In this document: positions 1-10,243 of the stretch, in pieces
Layout of the letters: each line of letters begins with the position of its first letter
Numbering within the stretch: the stretch's first letter is position 1
Assembly (NCBI GenBank): GCA_905147135.1
Contig: LR990065.1
Coordinates: forward strand, 1,302,001-1,366,000
Length of the DNA stretch: 64,000 bases
Source: Blastobasis lacticolella
Lineage: Eukaryota; Arthropoda; Insecta; Lepidoptera; Blastobasidae
Direction of reading: 5' to 3'
The notes under the pieces: generated by a model
What the model was told of the DNA's origin: nothing
What the model saw: the letters and a program-made list of their open reading frames with translations, nothing else
Databases searched by the model: none
Made by a program: the position numbers and the translations under genes

Positions 1-646
1 CCCGCGTCATTCTTTTCGAAAACATAGATCCCGCGTCTTCCTTTCGAAAACATAGACCCCGCGTCATTCTATTCGAAAACATAGTCCCCGCGTCATTCTA
101 TTCGAAAACATAGCCCCCGCGTCATTCTTTTCGAAAACATAGATCCCGCGTCTTCCTTTCGAAAACATAGCCTCCGCGTCACTCTTTTCGAAAACATAGT
201 CCCCGCGTCATTATTTTCGAAAACATAGACCCCGCGTCATTCTTTTCGAAAACATAGATCCCGCGTCTTCCTTTCGAAAACATAGACTCCGCGTCATTCT
301 TTTCGAAAACATAGTCCCCGCGTCATTATTTTCGAAAACAACCCCCGCGTCATTCTTTAAAAAAACATAGATCCCGCGTCTTCCTTTCGAAAAAAGCCCC
401 CGCGTCATTCTTTTCGAAAACATAGATCCCGCGTCTTCCTTTCGAAAAATGCCCCCGCGTCATTCTTTTCGAAAACATAGCTCCCGCGTCTTCCTTTCGA
501 AAACATCGCCTCCGCGTCTCCTTTCGAAAACATCGCTCCCGCGTCTTCCTTTCGAAAAAATCGCCTCCGCGTCTCCTTTCGAAAACATCGTTCCCGCGTC
601 TTCCTTTCGAAAACATACCCCCGCGTCTTCCTTTCGCGAAAACAAA
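1..646. repeat. 29-bp minisatellite array
   Basis: About 22 head-to-tail copies of a roughly 29-bp unit. Each begins CCCGCGTC and ends TTTCGAAAACATAG. Two variants alternate irregularly, one with CATTCTTTTCG and one with CTTCCTTTCG. The array runs off the left edge of the window. Open frames on both strands here are a by-product of the repeat, because the variants lack stops in several frames. Confidence 0.95.
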
Positions 647-666
647 GTTTTAATATTTTTTATTAA

Positions 667-839
667 GGGCCGATTTTTCAATCCTCAGATAAAGTTTATT
701 TGCCCGATAAAGTAATACACTGCCAAATTAAAACAAACTATAATCCTTTACAATTATGAAGTAATGATACAATTTTATTTTAGTTGCATAATAACTTATC
801 AGACTGATATGTTTTATTCGAGGATTGAAAAATCGGCCC
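667..839. mobile_element. MITE, Harbinger-like, short copy
   Basis: The terminal inverted repeats read GGGCCGATTTTTCAATCCTC and its complement. They match the ends of the 573-bp element at 29575-30147. The interior is AT-rich with no coding. Flanks are TAA and TTT, so the target duplication is not clean here. The Harbinger assignment rests on the better copy. Confidence 0.75.
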
Positions 840-986
840 TTTTTAATTAAGTTAGGCATAACAACAAACTTGACAAATCAATTAGTTCAGGTACTTAAAT
901 CTACTAAAGATTTGCAACGTGCCAAGCCTGCGTCCCCGTTCCCTTGCTTCCTTCCGAAAACTGACGCTCCCAATCACTATTGTTAG

Positions 987-1139
987 GCCAAGACGGCCCC
1001 GCAGCGCGCCGCCCGCGCGGAGATGGGTGCGCGGCTGGTGCAGCTGTCGCTGGCGGCGGGCGCGTCGGCCGGACAGCTCGCCGCCTTGCTGAAGGCGCTG
1101 CGGCTGCCTCCCGACACCACCTACCATGCGCATCAGAAG
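987..1139 (+). CDS. Orphan internal exon, GC-rich, unknown protein
   Basis: A 153-nt, 51-codon stretch is open in one frame and bounded by a plausible splice acceptor (TTGTTAG, ending at 986) and a donor (GTGAGG at 1140). It is phase 0 at both ends. The in-frame TAG lies exactly in the acceptor, as expected of a real exon. The peptide starts AKTAPQRAARAEMGARLVQL and continues through a leucine/alanine-rich amphipathic stretch (LAALLKALRLPPDTTYHAHQK region). GC content is far above the flanks, which suggests a conserved host gene. I do not recognise the protein and found no neighbouring exon. It could also be a duplicated exon fragment without function, since a partial copy lies 40 bases downstream. 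Confidence 0.5.
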
Positions 1140-1179
1140 GTGAGGGCGCCCGGTCGCCATTCCTAGGCTAGGACGGCGC

Positions 1180-1229
1180 GGGGATGGGTGCGCGGCTGGT
1201 GCAGCTGTCGCTGGCGGCGGGCGCGTCGG
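1180..1229 (+). pseudogene. Partial duplicate of the orphan exon
   Basis: Fifty bases repeat 1019-1068 almost exactly, including the ATG and the codons for MGARLVQLSLAAGAS. The copy then diverges and reaches a stop (ATG TGC CCA TAG). The 161-bp offset suggests a local tandem duplication that captured half of the exon. Confidence 0.8.
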
Positions 1230-1312
1230 GAATGTGCCCATAGGCGTTGTCCTAATTGGCAACGGTCGTCCGACGGGCGGTTTGTTTTGTCTGTCTTTTT
1301 TTATATTAGACA

Positions 1313-1435
1313 AGACAGGCATTCAACCGCCATCTCACCTGTTGGTAAGTGACGATGCGGTTGAAGATGGAGCATGCCTTTCTAGGAGCAGCCTATTCAC
1401 TCTAACCTTGACTCATCCAGATTTTATTGATCGAG
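1313..1435 (+). repeat. Interspersed repeat fragment, unclassified
   Basis: It shares a block containing GCCATCTCACCTG, GAAGATGGAGCATGCCT and CTATTCACTC with 22775-22925. The two copies diverge moderately. It is probably the tail of a retroelement; no coding is visible. Confidence 0.6.
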
Positions 1436-1525
1436 GGGCCATGGTCGTTCGACCGCTGCCAACCAGGACAGCGCCATACTACGTGACCCATTTTACCCCG
1501 CCCCCCTACGGTGACCCCACGTAGT

Positions 1526-1835
1526 CATCATCATCATCATCATCTTAGCGTTAATGTCCCGGTTTTGCTCTCGCGCACGAGAGCCTGAGGTCCGCCTTGA
1601 CCATGACCCAGGGTTTGGCGAGCAGGTAATTATAGTGGAGCGACTGCCATCTGACCCGCGTGACTCTGTTAACAGGGGAACCTGACTAAATTGGATTCGG
1701 GTTACAAATTCAGTTGCCGAATTTACAGGTTTCGACGATGTTTTCCCTCACCTTAAGAGCATCGGCTAGTATTCAACTAATGTACATAACTCAGAATAGA
1801 GTCATTGGTACATGGGATTCGAACCCGGTACCTCT
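1526..1835 (-). mobile_element. SINE-A copy, tRNA-derived
   Basis: Near full-length copy in reverse orientation. From left to right it has a (CAT)n tail, the GCGTTAATGTCCCGG block, TGGAGCGACTGCCATCTGA, CTCACC..AAGAGCATCGG, and the tRNA-like head containing GGGATTCGAACCC (the complement of a B box). The head is derived from a Ser/Leu-type tRNA (A box GGCCGAGTGGT in better copies). Confidence 0.9.
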
Positions 1836-1947
1836 CGCTAACTAACGAACATAACACATGTTTGTCGGTAAAGGATATAAGGCTACCGCCAATATTGTCA
1901 AGCAAAGATGGAGAAGGTGGAATGGTGAAAGATAATTCCCAGCTGGC

Positions 1948-2170
1948 CGGGTGTCATGACCAGGGGACCAGCGGTCCGACAGTTGATCGTTGAGTATATA
2001 TGCCGCGGAAGTCGGCACATTTCTCTAGCGCGATGTAGGACGGTCAGCGCCATCTATTTGCGGATGCTTTCCAACCTTGTGTTCGTGTACTCGTAATGTG
2101 AGTATTGTTGAGTTTACCTATTGGATGTCGCTATATATGTAAATAAATTCCACAGATCACAGCGGACTTG
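1948..2170 (+). mobile_element. LTR-like fragment
   Basis: Starts near TGTCATGACCAGGGGACC. It has a TATA-like GTATATATG and the block TTCTCTAGCGCGATGTAGG, and ends near a GATGTCGCTA..AATAAA stretch. The same order of blocks appears in reverse at 18395-18610. This fits the remains of a long terminal repeat. No internal retroviral genes flank it. Confidence 0.45.
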
Positions 2171-2486
2171 GCCGAGCAGGCCTCAGAGCTTTGCATCGAA
2201 TCTGCGGCTAGTTCGCCGATCTCTTCACACCTGCGGCCCACCGTCATGAGTTAGAAAGAGACGACGAGACCCCGCCGAGTACGTATACGTGAAAGTGACA
2301 GAGACAAGTAATAGATAGTCAATTCGTGATTTGAGTGGAGAATATAGTTTCCTATTGCCGTTAGGTACAGAAGTGAGCAGCTCAAGTTTGTTTTTTGGGC
2401 TTTGGACCGACTCAGAGTTGACGCTAGCTAATTTTATGCTGGTGGTGGGTTGGTTGATGCACTGCCTTCTGTACGCTACAGTTTTT

Positions 2487-2694
2487 ATTCAGTCGACTAC
2501 ATTTAGAAGCAAATGCGTGAGAGTAAATCAAAGTGGAATGTAGTCCTTAAAGAATAAGGTCATTTTTGTATCACTTATATTATGTTTTGCGTTGCTCCGC
2601 TTTTCAAAAGGCGTGATACAAAAAAGACCCTTTTTACCACATTCCATTTTTGTTTGCTCTCACTCTTTTTGCTTCCGAATTTAGTCGACTGAAT
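2487..2694. mobile_element. Fold-back MITE
   Basis: Inverted ends of about 85 bp start ATTCAGTCGACTACATTTAG on the left, with the mirrored sequence ending at 2694 on the right. They enclose GTATCAC..GTGATAC. A half copy of the same family lies at 26628-26745. There is no coding. Confidence 0.75.
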
Positions 2695-2699
2695 TTAGC

Positions 2700-3508
2700 C
2701 CAATGTATAAGGCTACATAGTGGTCGTCACACTGAGAAAGAGTAATTTAAAAATTGTATAATTGTTCCGGTAACTATAAAAATAGCAATTAATAGTTAGT
2801 TGACATTGATTATGTATTTTTTTTACCATTGTGTCCGGTTTCATTACATCGTTTCTAATGAAATACACTCGTGGATAGATTATTTAAAGTATGCAAAGAC
2901 CAGCTAGCCCAAGTGTGTCCGCGACACAGCTCGCGCCGCGAGAGAGCATTTGTTTCCTTCTCTCAATACTAAGATGAAAGAGATAGCAGTATCTGTGTCG
3001 CGTTTGAGAGCACACTTGTGCTCGCCGTGCTGGAAAAACATTAAGTATTTCCCATTTCATTATAAGCAAGTAAATTATTTTTGAACTAAACGATATTGAT
3101 ATTTTGTCAGGAATGAATGGATATGAATTTTAGTACTAGAGAGTTAGCAAAATAAATTGAACCTTATGCTACTGTGATTTAAGTCGATATTCGGTTGAAG
3201 TTGTTTGGGCTATTGAAAGACTTCTGTATTGCCTGTGGTGGATCACTTTAAATTGTAAATTAAAAAACTCACTTTTATTTTAAGTTATTATTAGCGGTTA
3301 TAAATATTAAACTTGTATAAAGACAAGGACATATCCGCCTCATGAATATAGAGGTCTTTTCGTGATGTATGAACAAATATGTGTGTATGGTCGAGAGTAC
3401 CCTAAACCTACGTTCATGTGTGAAAAGGGTAATCAATGTTGTAGAAGCGAGAGAGAGTTTTTCAGGACAGGAATATGGTCTCTGTCTACTCCTACGGGGA
3501 AAAGACTA
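2700..3508. other. Non-coding, no recognised feature
   Basis: AT-rich sequence without convincing coding, splice-bounded exons or repeats shared with the rest of the window. Short frames here have no domain signal. Confidence 0.6.
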
Positions 3509-3712
3509 TCATCTATGCGTAGTCCCGGTTGTGCTCCCGCGCACGGGGGCCCGGGGTCCGCCTTGGCCACGATCCTGGATTTGGCAGAATAGACAATTAC
3601 AGTGGAGCGACTTCCATCTGACCTCCGTGACCCTGCTACCAGGGGAACCCGACCAGATTGGATCATGGTTACACATTCAGTCGCCTGAATGTGCAGGTTT
3701 CATCCGAGGGAA
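3509..3712 (-). mobile_element. SINE-A copy, head missing
   Basis: Contains the CCCGGTTGTGCTC block, GGGCCCGGGGTCCGCC, GTGGAGCGACTTCCATCTGA and TTCAGTCGCCTGAATGTGCAG. It stops before the tRNA-like head, where a MITE begins at 3720. Confidence 0.88.
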
Positions 3713-3719
3713 ATTATGG

Positions 3720-3974
3720 TAGAGCTCGTCTAGTTTAAAATGCCGCGCCCCACTATCGCATTAACGCACACAAGCAAGTTTAAAATATGGACGCAATACA
3801 TATACAAATGCCGTTGTAATTGGTCATTCAGTTGCCGGTGAGATTCAAACGTAGGATAACGCGTCGTTCATTGGCTCCCACACAGATGAAGTGTCGTTAT
3901 CAATATTTGCACTCACACATCGAAATCAACTAACTAAGTAGTGGGGCGCGTCATCTTAGACTAGACGAGCTCTA
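3720..3974. mobile_element. TA-flanked MITE
   Basis: Ends are TAGAGCTCGTCTAGT and ACTAGACGAGCTCTA with TA on both sides. Inner blocks CGCGCCCCACTA and TAGTGGGGCGCG mirror each other. A second copy with the same ends and interior lies at 52918-53598. Confidence 0.85.
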
Positions 3975-4139
3975 CGTATGTAATTATATTCTGAAATAAT
4001 GAAAAAAATTGGCCAACGTGTCGGGCCAAAAGAGGACTTCTTGACACACATTACAAACTAACAAATGTACCTAGTTTCTTTCATAATTGCCTGAAAGTCT
4101 TCTTTTTAAGTAGTGGTTTTTTCTTTACATACGGGTGCG

Positions 4140-4375
4140 GATCCAGTGGGGACAACGGGTGCAAATCCAAAATTGCGGGCTCAGTCCGCTCGCTCATTCA
4201 TTCATTTATCACCCCAGCTTGTAAAACCAAAAATGACAAAAATTTCGAGTTCGCCAACACTTTCAGTTAAAATCCCAGCTTTTGAAACTCAAAATGTTAG
4301 AGCTCGCTCCGTTCGCTTTCTCATTTATTAATCACCCACTAAAAAACCAAATATTTTTAGTTCAGGGCGCTCTCT
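4140..4375 (+). repeat. Degenerate ~60-bp tandem repeat
   Basis: About four diverged monomers of AAAATGNCAAAAATTTCGAG, then CTCGCTCCGCTCGCTCATTC, then CACCCCAGCTTTT. Related monomers lie at 38800-39085 and one, reversed, at 12890-12950. Confidence 0.7.
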
Positions 4376-4914
4376 CTTTGATTGATTGCTATAATTGTTA
4401 CTTTTGCTCCTTGAACCGAATCCTGGATCCGCGCCTGTTTCCGTATCGCCACGTATACTTGTTAAAATAGCTATTGTATCAATAAGTTATTGTATGGAGA
4501 TTTGTGATAAATTTAAGTTTTACGCTACAATAATTTTCTTGTTTATTTTTTTCTCACGACATTTTAGCGCTCGCTGTTAAAATTATCGAAAGTAACGTTT
4601 TTGTAATTGTAACTAAGTAACCAAAAAAATCGATTGTTAATAGGTACTTATTAAATTTGCTAAAAAAAACCGTAACATACTTTATTTTGTTGATATTTTT
4701 TGTCGCGAATAAAGCGTTTTTGATATAATGTGAAAGAATTGTTAGGTCATTTCTAATCTAATGTATGTACGTAGCTATAATTTAATATTTAAGAGCTTTG
4801 TTAATTTGTTAAGTAATGTTTTGGAATGTAATAAAATTCATAATTATTTTTAAATATTTGTGTTGTTTCTCTTATATTCTTCGGCCCAGCTTCGAACAAG
4901 TGCACGATAATTTC
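4376..4914. other. AT-rich intergenic, no recognised feature
   Basis: Long A/T runs and no domain-bearing frame. Short leucine- and phenylalanine-rich frames are compositional. Confidence 0.6.
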
Positions 4915-5095
4915 TTTTTTATACCACTAAGGTGGCAAACAAGCTTACGGCCTGCCTGATGGTAAGTAGTCACGAGTTGCCGACCCCGTAAAAAACCTTT
5001 TCACTCAAACGAATGAAAGAATTGTATAATAGTTACAATAGTTTTTCTTTATATACATAGATATACTCTTTATTGCACACAAAATTACAGGGAAG
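4915..5095 (-). mobile_element. Retroelement tail fragments
   Basis: Two pieces. TACGGCCTGCCTGATGGTAA near 4945 also occurs in recognisable form near 25265. CTCTTTATTGCACAC near 5066 is the reverse of the GTGTGCAATAAAGAG tail seen at 54415-54548 and 56010-56130. Confidence 0.6.
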
Positions 5096-5374
5096 AAAAT
5101 TTAACAGGTCTATTCAAACATTGTGTGCATAGGCGGTTTATTTACTTTCAATTGAAAAAATCATAGGTAGAGTTTGACGCTTATATAGAAAATACTCAGG
5201 CTTCTCTTTTGCGGAGTGTGCCAGTGAGTCATCAGGTTTGCGCAGGGTTGGTAAGGCGCGACAGAAATTCCCTTCGACGGCATTGGCAAGAGATCAAAAA
5301 GCCAAGTTGAACAACCTAACCGGCAGAAAAAGTCATATAACCCCAAACAAGATTACTTAAACTAAATTATTTTC

Positions 5375-5740
5375 TAACGCTACGAGGAACGGAACGGACT
5401 ATCAACACTGGAAAGACATAGACAACGTGGTGATCTGAATGAAACATATAAGATACTATATGGACATTATCCTGTGAAGGGACTAGAAGCCATCTACAAC
5501 TTAAATAATAACAAAAACCTCAGAGGCCATACACTGAAATTGTCAAGATCACAGGGAACCAGTAACCCCAGACACAACTTTTTGCCAAATAGGGTTGTCA
5601 GTGCATGGAATGAACTGCCGGAATAAGTGATCAGTGTAATAAGTAAACTGTTTTAAAAATAGACTGGATAGACATTACAAGAACTAGATATCGTGTTATA
5701 CACGCATCAGCTTACAGCTGCTAGTGTATAATAATAAACT
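5375..5740 (+). pseudogene. Decayed LINE ORF2 C-terminus
   Basis: After allowing small frameshifts, the translation shows QRGDLNETYKILYG, NLRGHTLKLSRSQG, then RHNFLPNRVVSAWNELPE. This is the usual end of a CR1/R4-like ORF2. It is 5'-truncated, lacks the reverse transcriptase core, and carries stops. Confidence 0.75.
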
Positions 5741-5744
5741 ACAG

Positions 5745-5905
5745 AGCAAATTTTAATGAAACTAAGCCAAGTATTGTTCTTAAAGCGTCTCAATTAAGCT
5801 GGCTTTCAAATAGAGAAACCGTATCCAAATCGGTCCATCCTTTCGGGAGCTCCTATGCCACAGACAGACACACACGTGACACTTGTAACACGCGTCTTTT
5901 TTCGT
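5745..5905 (+). repeat. Interspersed repeat, shared with 16795-16935
   Basis: Contains GGCTTTCAAATAGAGAAA and ATCGGTCCATCC, paralleled by GGCTTTCAAATAGAGAAATC and ATCGGTTTAGCC at 16.8 kb. It looks like the 3' untranslated tail of a mobile element. Confidence 0.6.
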
Positions 5906-6231
5906 AGACGATTAAAAAATTGTAATTTTCGTAGGACTGAGGTTATATACAAGTGGTATCATTGGAATCGGCGTAGTCCTATTACCCCTGAGGCTATTTC
6001 CTCTTCGTTCCCATTGAGCTGTCCACTAAGATCACCTGAGTGTATCACCCAGGTGATTATAAGAGGGCGTCGCCACGTGTCACCTCATGCGAGGTCGCCT
6101 CGCGAGGCCCTCGTGAGAGTGAGGAGGTAGCATTAGGTCAGTGAGATAGGTACTAAGATATTTTACGAGATTAGGATGCTAAACGATTCTTGACTTAACA
6201 AGAAAAAGGAATGAATTTTCTGTCATGAGAA

Positions 6232-6758
6232 GATCATCATCATCATCTTGGCGTTAATGTCCCGGTTGTGCTCTCGAAAACGAGGGCCCGGGTCCGCCTT
6301 GACCATGATCCAGGAGTAATTACAGTGGAGCGACTGCCATCCGACCTCCGTGACCCTGCTACCAGGAAAACCTGACCAGATTGGATCATGGTTACAAATT
6401 CAGTTGTCTGAATTTGCAGATTTCATCACGATTTTATTTCCTCACCGTAAGAGCATCGGTCAGAATTTAACTAATGTACATAACTCAGAAACGAATCATT
6501 GGTACATAGCCAAATACAAATATGTTTATTGAAAAAAGCAAAAATACATATTATGCTGTTACACGTTTCCAGTACATCAGCTAGTGCTACAGATAAATTC
6601 GGAGGTTATTTTAGCCACCACACTAGGGCAGGCCTGTATCGTGGGGCCGGAATATATTTATGGATTCATCTATGCTTAGGAAAACTAAAATAGCCGCAGC
6701 GGGATTCGAACCTCTCGCTTACGAGTTGGATACTCAACCGCCCGGCTACCGACGCTCT
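6232..6758 (-). mobile_element. SINE-A copy split by an insertion
   Basis: The body occupies 6232-6510 and the tRNA-like head resumes at 6691-6758 with GGGATTCGAACC and CGCTTACGAG. The interrupting 180 bases are a separate insertion. Joining across it restores the expected SINE-A order. Confidence 0.88.
6511..6690 (-). mobile_element. 5'-truncated LINE tail inside SINE-A
   Basis: Read in reverse, the insert ends with AATAAACATATTTGTATTT. It is flanked by a short duplication of the target (ATAGCC on both sides). This fits a short 3' piece of a LINE; the family was not identified. Confidence 0.55.
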
Positions 6759-6759
6759 A

Positions 6760-7360
6760 TATCATGAGAAGATTGGTGATACTAATTAAAATCAAATTAT
6801 ATGTAAACTAAAACATTATATCACACAGAATACATCTCGCATAGCAGAATACTCAGGCACGAGTCACCGAGCATCGGTTGGTGCGTTCACACGATCCGTT
6901 TGATTAAATACCACAAAATTAAGACCCGAGTACCTAAATTCTGATTGTTTAAAAATATTCGAATTTTACCTTAATTACTATTCGAATATTAAAATGAGGC
7001 GAATATTCGAATACTCGTCTTGCAAGCCCTAATTGTGACGCTTCTTTAGCGCAGCTGTAGTAGTACATGATGGTTTATGTAATTAAAAACAACGAATAAG
7101 TAGTATGTCACTTTGTTTACTAGACAAAGAATTAAAACTATCAATTAATTATTTAACATCATTGACCTTAAACATAAAAAAACAATTAAATGTCAGATTA
7201 AAATTTAAGTTGGATATATATTATACACAGTATAACTTAACAATTTGTAATTTCAGTAGTATTATTTAGAAGCATCGAGTAGGAGATGTGAAGATGTATT
7301 GTTATCTATATAAGTAATAGCAAAAATATTGCAACTATGCTACACAATGGTAAGTCACAT
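6760..7360. other. Intergenic, 3' flank of zinc-finger gene
   Basis: AT-rich. Several ATTCGAATATT-like short palindromes lie near 6955-7015. No gene or shared repeat was seen. Confidence 0.5.
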
Positions 7361-10243
7361 TTACTGTTCCACAGGTACATCCGTTTTCTTCCCCAGTTTT
7401 TTCTTGCTACCTTTATCTTTATCTAGCTTCATCAATGCTTTAGCAACTGCATTTTCATAGTTGTTACTGATTTTAGGTTTGTAATACTTACTCTTGGCAG
7501 CAACCAAGTCCTCCACGGGCGTATCTCCCAACAGATGGGCTAACGGATTCACATTGACAAGCTTTGTACCAGATGGCAGTGTGATAGCGCTGCCACTCTC
7601 TTTATCACTGTCATCTTTCTCCTTTTTAACAATGTCGTTCTTCACATCTTTTAATGCTTGGCCTACTTTAACTATTTTGAAGTACGGAGCTTCGGATTGC
7701 AAATGTGCTATACGGACTTCGCCCAAATTTTTGGGTAGTTTCGGTAACACAAGCACATGAGGTATACCGGTGACCTGTTTTTGACCTCCATTTGTTAACA
7801 TTACCTCCTGGCCCACTTCTGGAACAGGTTCCTCATTATCTCTTTCCATATTGTCGTGATCTACAAATGATTCTTCTTGATAATTATCATAAGCGTCTCC
7901 TATAGAGTATGAATTTGTAATTACAGGTTCACTAGAGGTTGCAGGTGCTGGCACCAATCTTATTGTAGCTCTCTGGAATGCTTTGGAACTCTGCTTGAAA
8001 CGTACAGGCATAGCCAATTTCCCATTGAAGGTCATAGGTTTTGGTTTAAACTTAGTCATCTTTATGACAGGATCTCTAGTCATGGACATTGTCACTGCTT
8101 TCATAGACACCATACTTTCAATTTTTAAATTACTGTTAGCCTTTTTATTAGAATCACTTGCTTCTGGTGTAAAATTCTCAATGAACTTCTGTACAGATAA
8201 CTTTCCATCTACCTCTGTGAGTGTTGCTGGAGTGTTGACTGTCGTTTTCACTCGTTTTATTGTTCGTTGAAACTTTTCTGACCTAGTTAGCTCTTTATCT
8301 GTATCATTTCCTCCATTCTTGCGTTTCTCGAGTAAGCTCCTCAGTGTCTCGGTAAGCTTCGAGGAGCTGTGTTCTGTGTCCATGTGCTTCTTTAGATCCG
8401 ATTTATATGTAAATTTCTTTGAGCATTTCACACATGTCTTTGTTTCATTTTTGAAATGCATACTGATATGGTGATGATAGTTGTTTATTGTGTAACAGTA
8501 CTTCTGACAAATATTGCATGTTAGACGTTTTTTGTTGTCCTTACAGATTTTAGACAACCTATTCTTGCTACTGGAATAAATGGTAGGCCTTTTAAAATGT
8601 TTAGCAGCTTTGTGTTTCATACTCTGGTACTTTTTCTTCACCGTAAGTAAAGGTTCATCATCATCAGAATCTGCATCTAACATTTCCACATCCATTATAC
8701 TTTGTTTCTCAGCTTTTCGACGTTTTGATTGTACACCATCCTGAACTTTGGGTTTACGTTTCAACTTCTGTACCTTCGGGGTACTAGTTTCAATTTCAGT
8801 CTGGTTTGCTTCAGCCTCAGTCGCACTCATGAAGTCAGAGTTAAGGTTTAGAAGTTTCATTGCAGATTTTGCTTGCCTTTTAAATCTCATTTTAGGAGGT
8901 CCACTGTCATTAATTTCGGCATCAGTTCTGTCTAAATCAGTAGTTTCGTTGTCAGATTTATGCTCCGACCTATCTGATTGTTCTAAGACCTTGGTTTTAC
9001 TCTTATTTGATCTAGTTACAAGATTTTTCAAAAATTCAAACTCATGTGAAAGACTAGTTGGTTGGAATGGTTTCTCTGATTTCTTGTCAGTAAAGAATAC
9101 ATGATACTTGTCGTCAAACTCGACAAAGCCAGCACTACTGTGGTCCATTTTAATATGTATAGTAAAACGTTTTCGAACTCTGAATGTTTGATCACATAGT
9201 TTACATGAGTATGGTTGTAATTTACTGTGTCTTGAGAAGAAATGAGCAAAAAGATCCTTTGGGTGTTTGAAGTAGTTAGATGTACAATAAACGCACTTGT
9301 ACTTATAGAGATCTATATCGGGAAGATGCACACGGGTCACATGTTTTTCGAGAGCAACTCTGCCGACAAACTCTCTTTTACAAATCTGACAATTTATAAC
9401 AGAAATAGCTAATGGATGCTCTTTATTCTGGTGGTCCGATAGCTCCTCGACCGTTTTAAACATCACATCACACATATTGCATTTTACAGGTTTGCAATAT
9501 TGCATATGCTGCTTCAATAAGCGTGCATCAACGAAATTTAAGCACTTCCGACACTCCTCAACCTTATCCTCATCTCGGACGTAATGGTGGCACTCCTTGT
9601 GGTTCATAAAGTGTCTCCACATGCCTTTCTTCGTTCTCGTCACTACAGAACAAGTGTCGCAGGTAAATGACTTGCAATTGCTGAGCTTCAAGTGGTTAAT
9701 ATATGACTGTGCATCTGTAGAGGAGTAACCGCACCTCTGACATTTGGCCTCGGAATTGCTGGTCAAGCTTTGCAAGAACAACGACGATTTTACATTCAAT
9801 AGAGAGGACAGGAGACTGTAGTATTCGTTGAGAAAGACGCCGCCATCGGCTTCGTGGTAGTGCTCCGTTATTTCGTGTTGTTCAAGTTCGTGTATGTTGT
9901 CCGACTCTATGGAACACTGTGAACAACGATACCAATCGCGTTTGAAACTAACATGCTTCTTCTCATGTTTCCTACAAGAGTTCTTGTTGGTGAAAACTCT
10001 GGTACAGTATTTGCAACATATCATGGATGCGACGTGACCATCGCGCAAATGCAGCACGTGACTCTCGATATTTGTGAAGACTGCAGTACAGAATTGACAA
10101 GGATGCTGCTTGACGTTCCTGGCGGTGTGTACGAGACCGATATGCTGCTGCAAGTCTTCAGGGTCCAAGAATTCGGCATAACAAATCGTACATGTAGTCT
10201 CAGTATCCGGAGAGTCCATAAGATCCTCTGTGTCAGCTTCCAT
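7361..10243 (-). CDS. C2H2 zinc-finger protein, 13 fingers
   Basis: A 960-codon intronless frame with an ATG at 10243. Residues 18-390 hold about eleven C2H2 or C2HC fingers: CTIC..H..H, CQFC, CKYC, CSQC, CQRC, CDTC, CRKC, CNMC, CQIC, CVYC and CKLC. Two of these end in cysteine instead of the last histidine (CQRC..C, CRKC..C). Two more fingers (CNIC..HISMH and CVKC..HMDTEH) lie near residues 590-650. The region between them and the C-terminal 300 residues are charged and low-complexity, with basic KRKPK/KRRK stretches that could serve nuclear import. Such proteins usually bind DNA or RNA in the nucleus. The linkers between fingers are irregular rather than TGEKP, and no ZAD or BTB domain is seen at the N-terminus. 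I cannot name an orthologue. The intact 2.9-kb frame in a repeat-rich setting argues for selection. Confidence 0.93.
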   Translation of the reverse strand: MEADTEDLMDSPDTETTCTICYAEFLDPEDLQQHIGLVHTARNVKQHPCQFCTAVFTNIESHVLHLRDGHVASMICCKYCTRVFTNKNSCRKHEKKHVSFKRDWYRCSQCSIESDNIHELEQHEITEHYHEADGGVFLNEYYSLLSSLLNVKSSLFLQSLTSNSEAKCQRCGYSSTDAQSYINHLKLSNCKSFTCDTCSVVTRTKKGMWRHFMNHKECHHYVRDEDKVEECRKCLNFVDARLLKQHMQYCKPVKCNMCDVMFKTVEELSDHQNKEHPLAISVINCQICKREFVGRVALEKHVTRVHLPDIDLYKYKCVYCTSNYFKHPKDLFAHFFSRHSKLQPYSCKLCDQTFRVRKRFTIHIKMDHSSAGFVEFDDKYHVFFTDKKSEKPFQPTSLSHEFEFLKNLVTRSNKSKTKVLEQSDRSEHKSDNETTDLDRTDAEINDSGPPKMRFKRQAKSAMKLLNLNSDFMSATEAEANQTEIETSTPKVQKLKRKPKVQDGVQSKRRKAEKQSIMDVEMLDADSDDDEPLLTVKKKYQSMKHKAAKHFKRPTIYSSSKNRLSKICKDNKKRLTCNICQKYCYTINNYHHHISMHFKNETKTCVKCSKKFTYKSDLKKHMDTEHSSSKLTETLRSLLEKRKNGGNDTDKELTRSEKFQRTIKRVKTTVNTPATLTEVDGKLSVQKFIENFTPEASDSNKKANSNLKIESMVSMKAVTMSMTRDPVIKMTKFKPKPMTFNGKLAMPVRFKQSSKAFQRATIRLVPAPATSSEPVITNSYSIGDAYDNYQEESFVDHDNMERDNEEPVPEVGQEVMLTNGGQKQVTGIPHVLVLPKLPKNLGEVRIAHLQSEAPYFKIVKVGQALKDVKNDIVKKEKDDSDKESGSAITLPSGTKLVNVNPLAHLLGDTPVEDLVAAKSKYYKPKISNNYENAVAKALMKLDKDKGSKKKLGKKTDVPVEQ

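Noticed and set aside
211..681. Open frames on both strands with MFSKRMTRG/CFRKEDAG-type repeats
   Set aside because: They are translations of the 29-bp minisatellite. A 29-bp unit shifts frame at each repeat, and no splice or start context supports a gene.
5855..6130. 91-codon arginine-rich plus frame
   Set aside because: It starts in a repeat tail and runs through low-information DNA. No domain and no conservation signal.
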